NCBI RefSeq assembly: GCF_007860075.1
Contig: NZ_SJPP01000003.1
Location: 744,001 to 808,000 of the forward strand
Direction: 5' to 3'
Length of the DNA: 64,000 nt
Source: Symmachiella macrocystis
GTDB taxonomy: Bacteria; Planctomycetota; Planctomycetia; Planctomycetales; Planctomycetaceae
A program made the translations under genes and the position numbers. This document shows, piece by piece, positions 7,075 to 14,943 of this stretch. Each line of letters begins with the position of its first letter. The first letter of the stretch is position 1. The notes beneath the pieces were generated by a model. The model worked only from the letters and a program-made list of their open reading frames with translations. It was not told the DNA's origin and did no database searches.

Positions 7075-9528
7075 TCAATCTTTAAACAGGAATTCGGGCG
7101 TGTTGAGCAAGGCCCAGGCCAAGTCCTCCACCGCTTTGCGACGGTCGTTTTCGCTGATCAGCTTCCCACCGAACTGCAATTCTTCTTCGTTCGGATTGCG
7201 ACCATAGATCAGCAAGTAAAGGTCCGTCACAATCTCTTGCGGGGATTTCTCCGAGGCCGCTAACTTGGCCACCCGCCCGTCGTCACTGGTGACTTTCTCG
7301 TGCAAGCGGGGTGCATTCATGAGATGCAAGGTCTGCACCACGGTCGTGTCGGGTGTCCGTTCACAAGGGGGATCCTGGTTGGGATCGGGGCGGCCAAAAG
7401 CATCCAGAAACAGCGAACCGACACGATGCGACCAAATCTGATTGGCGCGCGAACCGGTAGGCATCGCTGAGAATGTCTCGGGGACATCGGTGATATCACA
7501 CACCGCATCCAACAGTACCTCCGCTCGCAACCGTTTGCGGTAATACCGCGAATAGTTCCGCGTATCAGCCACGTTGCGTTCCCCGGGCATGGAACTCAAG
7601 CCGTACACATGCGACGTCGCGATGCTGCGGATCAAGTGTTTGATGTCGTAATCGTGTTCACGAAAGTCCTCGGCCAAGGCGGCAAGCAGCGCTGCATTTG
7701 TGGGAGGATTCGTGCCCCGCAGGTCGTCGACCGGTTCGACGATGCCGCGGCCCATCATGTCGGCCCAAATGCGATTCGCCATAACCTCGGCGAAGAAATG
7801 ATTCTCATCCGAAGTGATCCAGCTGGCCAATGCCTCGCGGGGGTCTCCATCGGGGTCGATCTCCGGGGCTTCGCCAAACAACGGACGCGGCGGCATCACC
7901 GCTCCCGTGAGTGGATGCTTCACCGCCCCGCTCTCTTTAGCATAGATCAACTCTTCACTACCGGAAATCGGCGGCGACAAGCCGGTTCCTTTGTGTCCCA
8001 CCTTGGCGAAGTAGGCGGCGAAACTGTAGAAATCGTCCTGCCCCCAGATTTCGAAGGGATGGTGATGGCATTTAGCACATTCCAGCCGGACCCCTAAAAA
8101 CAACTGGCTGACAATCGTGGTCAATTCATCCGGCGAACGACGGTCGCGAAACATCGTGACCGCTCCATTGCGAAATGTGCCGCCTCGCGCGGTGAGCAGA
8201 TCTTGGACAAATTCATCGTACGGTTTGTTTTTGATGAACGCATCGCGAATCCACGCATCGTAGTTCATCACTGCTTTGATGCCGACGCGATACGGATTGG
8301 GCCGCAGCAAGTCAGCCCATTTGTTGGCCCAATGATTGGCATATTCCGGCCGCGCCAACAGCCGGTCCACGACTGCGACGCGTTTGTCGGGTGACGAGTC
8401 ATTCAGAAAGCTGCGAATTTCCTCCGGCGTCGGTACACAACCAATGATGTCCAAATAGGCCCGCCGCAAAAATTTGGCGTCCTCGGCCGGCGGCGACGGA
8501 GTGATTCCCAACCGCTGCAATTTATTCCAAACATGCTGGTCGATGAAATTGTTGCGCGGGAGTTGTGCATAGAATTCCGGCGGCACGTCGCCTTCAAGCG
8601 GAATCATAATGTCAGCAATGGCAATCTCGCCCATATACCGCGCCATGATGGCCGCTTCGCCGGGAATCGGCCCTGCTTTGACGAGGCCTTGTTCATCGAC
8701 GCCGACCACAGCCCCCTCGTTGGATTGATATTGAGCCAAGCGCGTAACATCGCGGGTCGAGCCATCGGAATAATGTGCGGTGACAATCAACTGTTGCTGC
8801 TCTTCAGGCCGCATCTTGCGTTCGGTGGGGGTGACGGTCACGTTTTTCAACACGGGATCATCGACCGTCGAACGTGGCAAACCGGCCGCTACCCAACGGG
8901 CAAGCATGGCAAAATCATCCCCGTCAGGCTCCAACCGTTTGCCACCACCATGCGGTTCAATCGCCGCAGCCTTGCGCAACAGCAAGCTGGATTCTGGAGC
9001 GGCTAAGAACAAACGTCGGCCGCGCGCTTCAGCTTTTAACGCGTCGGAATCAAAATCGGCATCGAATCCCAGCAAGGAAAGTTGAAATCCGTTTTGGCCG
9101 CGTGCTTTGCCATGACAGGCGCCCGCATTGCATCCGGCGCGGGTGAAGATCGGGATGATATCGAGTTCTAAGGTCGGAGTCGGTTGCGCATCGGCGTTCA
9201 CAACCTGCACGGCGACTTCCACTTTGTGTCCGTCTTTTTGGGCGACGATCTTGCCTGCGCCATCCTTCAAGCCGGTCACGATCCCCTGCTCGTTGACTTC
9301 CACAATTTCAGGAGTCAGCGAAAGAAACTCGACGTCACGCGTGAGGTCCTGTTGTTTGCCGCCGGTTTCGCCGGCCACAATCAACTGTTGGCGAACACCA
9401 CGCCCACGCAGGACGACTTCACCGGGCGCGATCGACAAACCAGACAGTTCGTCACCGGCCGTTGCGGACAACGGAACCGTGGCTGTGAAAAGGATTAGTC
9501 CGGTGAATAGGAAGCAAAATCGTTGCAT
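7075..9528 (-). CDS. DUF1549/DUF1553 protein with Ig-like repeats and haem-like motifs
   Basis: An 817-residue exported protein with a signal peptide ending about residue 24 (SATAG). Residues 30-110 form a BIG2-type Ig-like domain (LSIAPGEVVLRGRGVRQQL...). A cytochrome-like segment follows with CNAGACHG (C133, C138), a CX4CH arrangement rather than the usual CXXCH. A second BIG2-like domain lies near 225-315. DUF1549 covers about 330-540, with a canonical CAKCHHHPFE near 480. DUF1553 covers about 555-790 (ANRIWADMMGRGIVEP). These proteins belong to the planctomycete PSCyt family; the biochemical role is unknown, although haem binding and polymer degradation have been suggested. The ATG at 9528 fits the signal peptide. 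It heads a likely two-gene unit with the PPC gene. Confidence 0.9.
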   Translation of the reverse strand: MQRFCFLFTGLILFTATVPLSATAGDELSGLSIAPGEVVLRGRGVRQQLIVAGETGGKQQDLTRDVEFLSLTPEIVEVNEQGIVTGLKDGAGKIVAQKDGHKVEVAVQVVNADAQPTPTLELDIIPIFTRAGCNAGACHGKARGQNGFQLSLLGFDADFDSDALKAEARGRRLFLAAPESSLLLRKAAAIEPHGGGKRLEPDGDDFAMLARWVAAGLPRSTVDDPVLKNVTVTPTERKMRPEEQQQLIVTAHYSDGSTRDVTRLAQYQSNEGAVVGVDEQGLVKAGPIPGEAAIMARYMGEIAIADIMIPLEGDVPPEFYAQLPRNNFIDQHVWNKLQRLGITPSPPAEDAKFLRRAYLDIIGCVPTPEEIRSFLNDSSPDKRVAVVDRLLARPEYANHWANKWADLLRPNPYRVGIKAVMNYDAWIRDAFIKNKPYDEFVQDLLTARGGTFRNGAVTMFRDRRSPDELTTIVSQLFLGVRLECAKCHHHPFEIWGQDDFYSFAAYFAKVGHKGTGLSPPISGSEELIYAKESGAVKHPLTGAVMPPRPLFGEAPEIDPDGDPREALASWITSDENHFFAEVMANRIWADMMGRGIVEPVDDLRGTNPPTNAALLAALAEDFREHDYDIKHLIRSIATSHVYGLSSMPGERNVADTRNYSRYYRKRLRAEVLLDAVCDITDVPETFSAMPTGSRANQIWSHRVGSLFLDAFGRPDPNQDPPCERTPDTTVVQTLHLMNAPRLHEKVTSDDGRVAKLAASEKSPQEIVTDLYLLIYGRNPNEEELQFGGKLISENDRRKAVEDLAWALLNTPEFLFKD

Positions 9529-9758
9529 GGTGGGATCACCAATGGTTGGCTGCGGGGTGGGAATTCAGGAGGGAGGGTCGCTATGATGTCTTTCTAGCGT
9601 GGGCTCCATTTTAACAGCACTGGTGAGGCAAAAGGAAGAGAAACCACCGCAACGTGGCAAATTGGCCCCAAAACCGACTAGGATAAATGGTAGGTTTATG
9701 CTCCACACAAAACCCGAAAACAAAGTCCGCAAATGTGCCCACAGGTATCCCCAATGCC

Positions 9759-9792
9759 GTAGGATGCGTCGCGTCGCACCTTTCTCGCGTAG
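9759..9792 (+). repeat. Palindromic repeat, GATGCGTCGCGTCGCACC copy
   Basis: The sequence GTAGGATGCGTCGCGTCGCACC followed by TTTCTCGCGTAG is a slightly decayed copy of the family with core GTGCGTCGCGACGCAC. Other copies in this window are at 10255, 29164, 29377 (inverted) and 31191 (inverted, degenerate). This copy has T instead of A in the middle of the palindrome. Confidence 0.75.
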
Positions 9793-9811
9793 TACGACCG
9801 ATACTCCTGCT

Positions 9812-9850
9812 AAAAAAGACCTCACGCAAAGCCGCCAAAGCAGCAAAGAC
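9812..9850. repeat. Dispersed repeat, CCTCACGCAAAGCCGCCAAAG type
   Basis: The reverse complement (GGCGGCTTTGCGTGAGG followed by T-rich sequence) resembles 31131-31172, CTTCGTGGCTTGGCGTGAGG followed by a T-rich stretch. The two are on opposite strands and about 21 kb apart. I take them as members of one intergenic repeat family; the similarity is imperfect. Confidence 0.5.
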
Positions 9851-9910
9851 GTTGAAATCATACCTGCAGGAAATAGCGCGACCGCTATGTGAAATTACGG
9901 AATAAGTGAT

Positions 9911-10231
9911 ATGAATTCGCTAGTCGACGAATCGATTACCGCAGTGGCAAACGAGGTTCAACATCAACTCAATAAACTTTTTGCGACAACAGGGACGCCT
10001 GAAGCTGAATCAACATTAGACCAAGCGGGTTTGAAGGACGGGGCGATGATTGTTCGAGATTATGTGGATCATGGCGAACAGGGAATCGCTTTTGAACACC
10101 TGATTTATATGATCACAGAACCCAACATCGAAATTACCGCTCAGGCATATCGGCAATTGGTAGAGGCAGGCATGATATTGGGATTTTCACCGGCTACCTG
10201 GGCAAAGGTTCGTTACAATTTATCCGGTTGA
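9911..10231 (+). CDS. MafI-like immunity protein, orphan
   Basis: A 106-residue, probably cytoplasmic, acidic protein with no signal peptide. The central stretch (DYVDHGEQGIAFEHLIYMI followed by TEPNIEITAQAY) matches what I know of the MafI family of small immunity proteins ('DyleHgE.glAle.L.yMieE..i.is...'), which neutralise polymorphic MafB-type toxins. There is no toxin gene next to it: upstream is a repeat-bearing intergenic region and downstream is hemB. It could be an orphan kept against toxins of neighbours, or a remnant. The gene is bracketed by two same-orientation copies of a palindromic repeat. The ribosome site before ATG 9911 is weak. Family assignment is by pattern and moderately secure. 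Confidence 0.65.
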   Translation: MNSLVDESITAVANEVQHQLNKLFATTGTPEAESTLDQAGLKDGAMIVRDYVDHGEQGIAFEHLIYMITEPNIEITAQAYRQLVEAGMILGFSPATWAKVRYNLSG

Positions 10232-10254
10232 CGACATGGTCTCAATCCAATCAC

Positions 10255-10287
10255 GTAGGATGCGTCGCGACGCACCTTTCGATGTAG
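10255..10287 (+). repeat. Palindromic repeat, GATGCGTCGCGACGCACC copy
   Basis: The sequence GTAGGATGCGTCGCGACGCA continues into CCTTTCGATGTAG. The core TGCGTCGCGACGCA is a perfect palindrome. It shares the flanking CTTTCGATGTAG with the copy at 29164. It lies 23 bases after the MafI-like gene. Confidence 0.85.
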
Positions 10288-10432
10288 GACTTTTGACGCA
10301 GAAGGAAAACGTTTGTCGGTTTGGCCTTCCCAGGGACCTTTCAAAAGCCCAAATGCGGGTAGCGCAGCATTCGTTGATTGCCCAAGCGTGTCGCATGACT
10401 TGAAATCAATACATTAGAGAACAGGCCCGAAC

Positions 10433-11446
10433 GTGTCTTCATCGTCTTCCTCAGGGTTTCCCGGCGTCCGCATGCGGCGGTTGCGTACTCATCCTAAATT
10501 GCGGGATCTCGTCCGCGAGACGCACCTTCGTCCAGAGGATTTTATTCTGCCATTGTTCGTGCGGCACGGCGAAAACCAGCGGGTGGATATCTCTTCCATG
10601 CCGGGGCATGCTCAACTCACCACCGACTTATTGGCTGACGAGGTCACCGAAATCGAGGCATTGGGAATCCCGGCGATCATTCTGTTTGGAATTCCCGCAA
10701 ACAAAGATGCGGTCGGTAGCGACGCCTTTGATGATGGCGGCATTGTGCAACAGGCGGTGCGTGCGATTAAATCCGCCGGGTCGATGCTGTTGGTTATGAC
10801 CGACGTCTGTTTCTGCGAATTCACCGAGCACGGCCATTGCGGCATCATCAATGAGAAAACCGGCCAGACGGATGTCGATAATGATGCGACTTTGGAAATC
10901 TTGGTGAAACAAGCGGTCAGCCACGCCCGAGCCGGTGCCGATGTCATCGCTCCCAGCGGCATGATGGACGGGATGATCGTCGCGCTGCGGCAAGGGCTGG
11001 ACGAAGCTGGTTTTACACACTTGCCGATCCTCAGCTATGCAGCCAAGTATTCGTCGGGGTTCTATGGACCGTTTCGCGAAGCGGCCGAAAGTGCCCCAAC
11101 GTTTGGCGACCGACGTACCTATCAAATGGACCCGGCCAATGGCGCCGAGGCACTTCGTGAAGTGCTCTTGGATGTCCAAGAGGGCGCGGACATGTTGATG
11201 GTCAAACCGGCGCTTAGTTATTTGGATGTGATCCAACGTGTGAAACAGGCGCACCCCAGCATTCCGCTAGCGGCATACAACGTCAGCGGCGAATTCGCGA
11301 TGCTGAAAGCTGCTGCGGCCAATGGTTGGATTGATGAGCAGCGTGTCGCGATGGAGGTCTTAACTTCGATCAAGCGCGCGGGTGCCGACATGATCCTCAC
11401 CTACCACGCCAAAGACGCCTGCCGCTGGTTAGCCAATCCTGGATAA
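10433..11446 (+). CDS. hemB: Delta-aminolevulinic acid dehydratase (porphobilinogen synthase)
   Basis: A 337-residue enzyme condensing two 5-aminolevulinate molecules to porphobilinogen, the first common step of tetrapyrrole synthesis, in the cytoplasm. Both Schiff-base lysines are visible: K205 in [17 protein letters not shown] and K258 in [12 protein letters not shown]. The metal-site cysteines C126, C128 and C136 ([14 protein letters not shown]) indicate a zinc-type active site. Length matches the family. The chosen start is GTG 10433; an ATG at 10472 would shorten the N-terminus by 13 residues ([13 protein letters not shown]). It stands alone in its strand context; chdC, the terminal haem gene, lies 40 kb away. 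Confidence 0.96.
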   Translation: MSSSSSSGFPGVRMRRLRTHPKLRDLVRETHLRPEDFILPLFVRHGENQRVDISSMPGHAQLTTDLLADEVTEIEALGIPAIILFGIPANKDAVGSDAFDDGGIVQQAVRAIKSAGSMLLVMTDVCFCEFTEHGHCGIINEKTGQTDVDNDATLEILVKQAVSHARAGADVIAPSGMMDGMIVALRQGLDEAGFTHLPILSYAAKYSSGFYGPFREAAESAPTFGDRRTYQMDPANGAEALREVLLDVQEGADMLMVKPALSYLDVIQRVKQAHPSIPLAAYNVSGEFAMLKAAAANGWIDEQRVAMEVLTSIKRAGADMILTYHAKDACRWLANPG

Positions 11447-11537
11447 CGGTCCCCTATCCAGTCCTGATTAGGGCATAGTAGTTAATCCTATGTCGCAACC
11501 AGGGAACGCACCGTATCATTAATATACACAGACCATG

Positions 11538-11581
11538 CCCACTTGCATCGCGAACGACATGCAAGTCGCTATCCAAGTGGG
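11538..11581. promoter_or_regulatory. Nested inverted repeats with alternative hairpins
   Basis: Two overlapping inverted repeats are seen between hemB and the coiled-coil/winged-helix gene. The inner one pairs ACTTGCAT (11541-11548) with ATGCAAGT (11559-11566), perfect over 8 bases with a 10-base loop. The outer one pairs CCCACTTG (11538-11545) with CAAGTGGG (11574-11581), also perfect over 8. Because both use ACTTG, the structures are mutually exclusive. There is no T-run. It could be a regulator-binding site or a leader switch for the gene at 11733; this is inference. Confidence 0.4.
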
Positions 11582-11732
11582 AGAACTGAGTATACATGTC
11601 GGGAGATTCACGATTAGTGCTCATTCGCTCACTAGTGAATACCCGCAACCAGCCACTACACTCCCGCTCGCAACAAGGTTAATTGCACTAAAGGTATGGA
11701 ATTAAGCAGGCACGAGATCACGAAGAAAGCGA

Positions 11733-12176
11733 ATGATGGCTAAGAAAAAGAAGAAGTTGTCCGTTACTGATTTAGAAAACCTATTACAACAGCGTATGAC
11801 GCAGCTGGAAACTCTGATCGAGAAGCGGCGGAATCTGCAAGATCAGATCGCCCAGTTGGATCGTGAAATCCACAGCGTCAACGGATCGGGTGCAGGGACC
11901 GGTCGCGTTTCCCGATCGAAAGTCGTTGCCAAGCCAAAACGCAAACGTCGCCGCGCACGCAACTCGGTCTCATTGACCTCCGTAGTCGCAACCGTGCTCG
12001 CTAAGCACAAAAAAGGGCTTCCGACCGCCGAGATCGAAACCGCTGTCTTAGCCACTGGCTACAAGACCACCAGTAAAAATTTTCGTCCCATGATTTATCA
12101 GACATTGGCGAAAATGAAGGAATCCAAGGATGTGATCTACGATGGCGACGCAAAGCTGTATAAGTTGACGAAATAG
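11733..12176 (+). CDS. Coiled-coil, basic linker, winged-helix protein
   Basis: A 147-residue cytoplasmic protein with three parts. Residues 8-50 form a heptad-like coiled coil (LENLLQQRMTQLETLIEKRR...IAQLDREI). Residues 52-80 form a very basic linker (SKVVAKPKRKRRRARN). Residues 82-147 resemble a HARE-HTH/winged-helix fold (SLTSVVATVLAKHKKGLPTAEIETAVLATGYK... ending DGDAKLYKLTK). I infer a dimeric DNA-binding, perhaps nucleoid-associated, protein; no precise family name is certain. Two adjacent ATG codons (11733, 11736) are preceded by AAGAAAG. The gene is followed by a strong terminator at 12309-12341, so it is likely a single-gene transcript. Confidence 0.75.
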   Translation: MMAKKKKKLSVTDLENLLQQRMTQLETLIEKRRNLQDQIAQLDREIHSVNGSGAGTGRVSRSKVVAKPKRKRRRARNSVSLTSVVATVLAKHKKGLPTAEIETAVLATGYKTTSKNFRPMIYQTLAKMKESKDVIYDGDAKLYKLTK

Positions 12177-12308
12177 TCTTCCCAACGCCGGTTGATGTCT
12201 TGGTCTGAGGAAATCTGATTGATTGCGGGTGCCGCGCAATGAATCGATCCCAGCAACATTCAACCTCAGTTGTGGACACAAGCGGGCCGTGACCCGTTGA
12301 TTCACGTG

Positions 12309-12341
12309 AAAAACGGTGGGACTCGCCCCGCCGTTTTTTTT
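12309..12341 (+). terminator. Rho-independent terminator after the winged-helix gene
   Basis: AAAAACGGTGGG and CCCCGCCGTTTTT form a stem with one G-T wobble and a short ACTCG loop. It is followed by a run of eight T. Confidence 0.88.
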
Positions 12342-12372
12342 ATGACTCCACCCAATCGTTACTTAACCTGCA

Positions 12373-13578
12373 ATGGATGCTCCAGCTATGTCATCTCCTT
12401 CATTTAAAATTGACAAGAAAAATGCCATCGATCTTGTGATGCAATTGATGGCTATTCCCGGAAAGAGCGGTGAAGAATCGCTTGCCGCCGATTTCATCAT
12501 CGATCAACTGCGGGCAGCCGGAGTCCCCGCGCGTGCGATTACTGCTGACACCACGCACAAAAAAAGCCCGATCGGTGGAGAGCGCGGAAACTTGATCGTC
12601 AAACTCCCGGGAACCATCCGTGGTCCGCGACGGCTGCTTATGGCGCATATAGACACGGTTCCGCTCTGCGTCGGCGCGCGGCCGGTGCGTAAAGGGAACT
12701 TCGTGACCTCCCGCGATGCGAATACGGCTCTGGGGGCCGATGACCGCGCCGGCGCTACGGTAGTGTTGAACACAGCCATCGAATTGATCAAGCAAAAATT
12801 ACCGCACCCTCCGTTGACGCTCCTGTGGCCTGTTCAAGAAGAAATCGGTTTATGGGGCGCCCGCAACGCGAGCCTATCCAAATTGGGGAACCCCAAACTC
12901 TGCTTCAACTGGGACGGCTACGCGGCGGAGATGGTCTGTATTGGGGCGACCGGTGATTTTCTGATCGAAATCCAGATCGAGGGGATCGCCAGCCATGCCG
13001 GCGTCCATCCCGAACAAGGGGTCAGTGCGGCGGTCATTGCCGCCAAAGCAATCGCTGATCTCGAGGCCGGCGGGTGGTTGGGCTTGGTGCAAAAAGGCAA
13101 GCAGGCCGGGACAAGCAATATCGGCGTGATAGAGGGAGGCGCCGCTACGAATGTGGTGATGCCCACATTATCAATTCGCGCCGAAGCCCGGAGTCACAAT
13201 CCTAAATTTCGCTCCCGGATTGTCAAAGAGATCGAACAGGCATTTCGGCGTGCTTGCCGTTCCACCAAAAACGATTCCGGCAAAACCGGCCGCATCGAAT
13301 TCCAGGCTGACCTCAAATACGAATCCTTCCGACTCGAGGAAGACACTCCCGTGGTCCAAGCCGCCTATACGGCTCTGGAATCGGTCGGACTGCAAGGTCA
13401 GCCCCGGATTGCCAATGGAGGATTGGACGCCAATTGGCTGACCGCGCGGGGATTGCCGACCGTCACCTTCGGCTGTGGACAGATGAATCCGCACACAGTC
13501 AACGAAACTTTAGACGTTGCTGCATTCTTGGATGCCTGCAAAGTGGCTTTGGCGGTGGCAACCGAAGCCCAAGCCTGA
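12373..13578 (+). CDS. M20 family metallopeptidase
   Basis: A 401-residue cytoplasmic peptidase of the M20 family (PepT/ArgE/DapE-like). Visible metal and catalytic residues are H92 and D94 (LLMAHIDTVP), D123-D124 (GADDRAG), E156-E157 (PVQEEIGLWGA), D181 (NWDG) and a C-terminal His in MNPHTVNETL. The dimerisation domain lies between about 195 and 310 (EIQIEGIASHAGVHPEQGVSA). The order matches tripeptide-aminopeptidase-like members: two bridged metals with Glu as general base. The substrate is probably a small peptide, but carboxypeptidase or acylase activity is possible. The start at ATG 12373 lacks a clear ribosome site; ATG 12388 is an alternative. Confidence 0.88.
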   Translation: MDAPAMSSPSFKIDKKNAIDLVMQLMAIPGKSGEESLAADFIIDQLRAAGVPARAITADTTHKKSPIGGERGNLIVKLPGTIRGPRRLLMAHIDTVPLCVGARPVRKGNFVTSRDANTALGADDRAGATVVLNTAIELIKQKLPHPPLTLLWPVQEEIGLWGARNASLSKLGNPKLCFNWDGYAAEMVCIGATGDFLIEIQIEGIASHAGVHPEQGVSAAVIAAKAIADLEAGGWLGLVQKGKQAGTSNIGVIEGGAATNVVMPTLSIRAEARSHNPKFRSRIVKEIEQAFRRACRSTKNDSGKTGRIEFQADLKYESFRLEEDTPVVQAAYTALESVGLQGQPRIANGGLDANWLTARGLPTVTFGCGQMNPHTVNETLDVAAFLDACKVALAVATEAQA

Positions 13579-13935
13579 CAGGGCAGTAATGGCCTGACTG
13601 TTGGTATGAGAAACGTCATTTAGTGACCTAAATCCCCAGTATTCTGCAGATCCCTCTTGCGTAGAATTCCTCGGACGCTTACTTTGTAATGCAAAGTCCA
13701 GTTAATTCCCCGTGCGAAATCCGGGTGTTAAGTTTGTGCGGATCCCGTAATCGGACTTCGTTCTAACTTGTTACCCGAAGTTTCCCGTCGACTCAGTTTG
13801 CGTCGGACACCCTAAACTGTACAATCACAGATGGTTATCTCAGCCATGATTGCGGCACGATTTAAGAATGAAAACGACCATCGGTGGAGTCCGGAAAGGA
13901 TTCCTTGTGTCCTACACGGGAACGTGAACGCCCCT
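13579..13935. other. Intergenic/leader region before the prenyl synthase
   Basis: About 350 bases without a supported gene. The frame of the prenyl synthase stays open back to an ATG at 13831, but that extension has no ribosome site and no similarity to the family, so the region is likely promoter and leader. A small inverted repeat ACTTTG-TAATG-CAAAGT lies at 13681-13697. Confidence 0.45.
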
Positions 13936-14832
13936 ATGGCCAAATCGGCAGTTTTACTCCACGAGTCTTGGAACGCACTTCGAACCGACGTCGAAACTGC
14001 CCTGGAGCAGTACGTTGAGAGTGCGCCCGACTGTCCTGAGCAATTGGCGCAGGCTATGTGCTACAGTCTCATGGCTGGGGGAAAACGACTACGTCCGATT
14101 TTAGTATTGTTAGCCTGCGAAGCGTGTGGAGGCGATACGGCTGCGGCCATGCCGGCAGCCTGCGCAATCGAAATGGTGCACACCTACTCGCTGATTCACG
14201 ATGACTTGCCCGCAATGGACGATGACGACCTACGGCGCGGTCGCCCGACCAATCACGTGGTGCATGGAGAAGCCACCGCGATTTTGGCTGGCGACGCATT
14301 GTTGACATTAGCGTTTGAAGTGCTGGCGCGTGACGTTAAACCCCCGCGAATCGCAGCCGCATGTTGTGCCGATTTGGCCTCCGCTGCCGGACGTGCGGGT
14401 ATGGTGGGAGGCCAAATTGCCGACCTGGAAGCAGAGACTTTTGAAACACCGACATTGGAACAATTGGAACAAATCCACCGCCGCAAGACTGGCCGCTTGC
14501 TCACCAGTGCGCTCACGTTGGGCGGTCGCATTGCTCAGGCGGACGATAACGCATTCCAAGCTCTGACCAGCTACGGACAATGCCTCGGCTTGGCGTTTCA
14601 GATCACCGACGACCTGTTGGACATTGCCGGAGACGCAAAGACCTTAGGCAAAAGTACGGGCAAAGATGTTGCACAAGGAAAATTAACCTACCCGGCGCTC
14701 TTGGGTATCGAGGAAAGCCAAAACCGGGCCCGCAGCCTCATCAATCAGGCATGCCGCAATGTGGAAATGTTTGGTAATCGTGGTCAGCGATTGGATGCAT
14801 TGGCCCGTTTTGTTTTAGAAAGAGACCACTAA
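13936..14832 (+). CDS. ispA: Geranyl/farnesyl-type polyprenyl diphosphate synthase
   Basis: A 298-residue trans-prenyltransferase. The first Asp-rich motif is D89-D90-x4-D95 (HDDLPAMDDDDLRRG), which binds the Mg-diphosphate of the allylic substrate. The second is D225-D226-L-L-D229 (QITDDLLDIAGD). GGKRLRP near residue 48 binds isopentenyl diphosphate, and the KSTGKDVAQGKLTYP segment is typical of the IspA group. The chosen start is ATG 13936, where family similarity begins; an upstream ATG at 13831 would add 35 unlike residues. It precedes dxs by 111 bases on the same strand, a common isoprenoid pair in bacteria. Chain length (C15 or C20) cannot be read safely from the sequence. Confidence 0.92.
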   Translation: MAKSAVLLHESWNALRTDVETALEQYVESAPDCPEQLAQAMCYSLMAGGKRLRPILVLLACEACGGDTAAAMPAACAIEMVHTYSLIHDDLPAMDDDDLRRGRPTNHVVHGEATAILAGDALLTLAFEVLARDVKPPRIAAACCADLASAAGRAGMVGGQIADLEAETFETPTLEQLEQIHRRKTGRLLTSALTLGGRIAQADDNAFQALTSYGQCLGLAFQITDDLLDIAGDAKTLGKSTGKDVAQGKLTYPALLGIEESQNRARSLINQACRNVEMFGNRGQRLDALARFVLERDH

Positions 14833-14943
14833 AGCGATGCCTTTACCTAAATGGGTCGGATGCGAAGAACGATAAATCGGGCTCGATGCTCGTATCGGAT
14901 TTTTCACTGATAAACTGGAAACCCCAGACGGACGATACACTTG

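Larger units (their letters stand above)
9529..9910. other. Intergenic region with two dispersed repeats
   Basis: About 380 bases between the DUF1549 gene start and the MafI-like gene. It holds the promoter of the minus-strand DUF1549 gene, a copy of the TGCGTCGCG palindrome (9759-9792) and a copy of another dispersed repeat (9812-9850). Frames of about 75-98 codons on both strands have no recognisable domain and cross the repeats, so I do not call them genes. Confidence 0.5.

Noticed and set aside
9565-9905. Overlapping frames on both strands between the DUF1549 and MafI-like genes
   Set aside because: They run across two dispersed repeats and have no family resemblance.
11454-11730. Possible tRNA or structured RNA between hemB and the winged-helix gene
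   Set aside because: Checked for a cloverleaf and CCA end; only the nested hairpins at 11538-11581 are visible.
13831-13935. N-terminal extension of the prenyl synthase
   Set aside because: No similarity to the family and no ribosome site; the family starts at about 13936.
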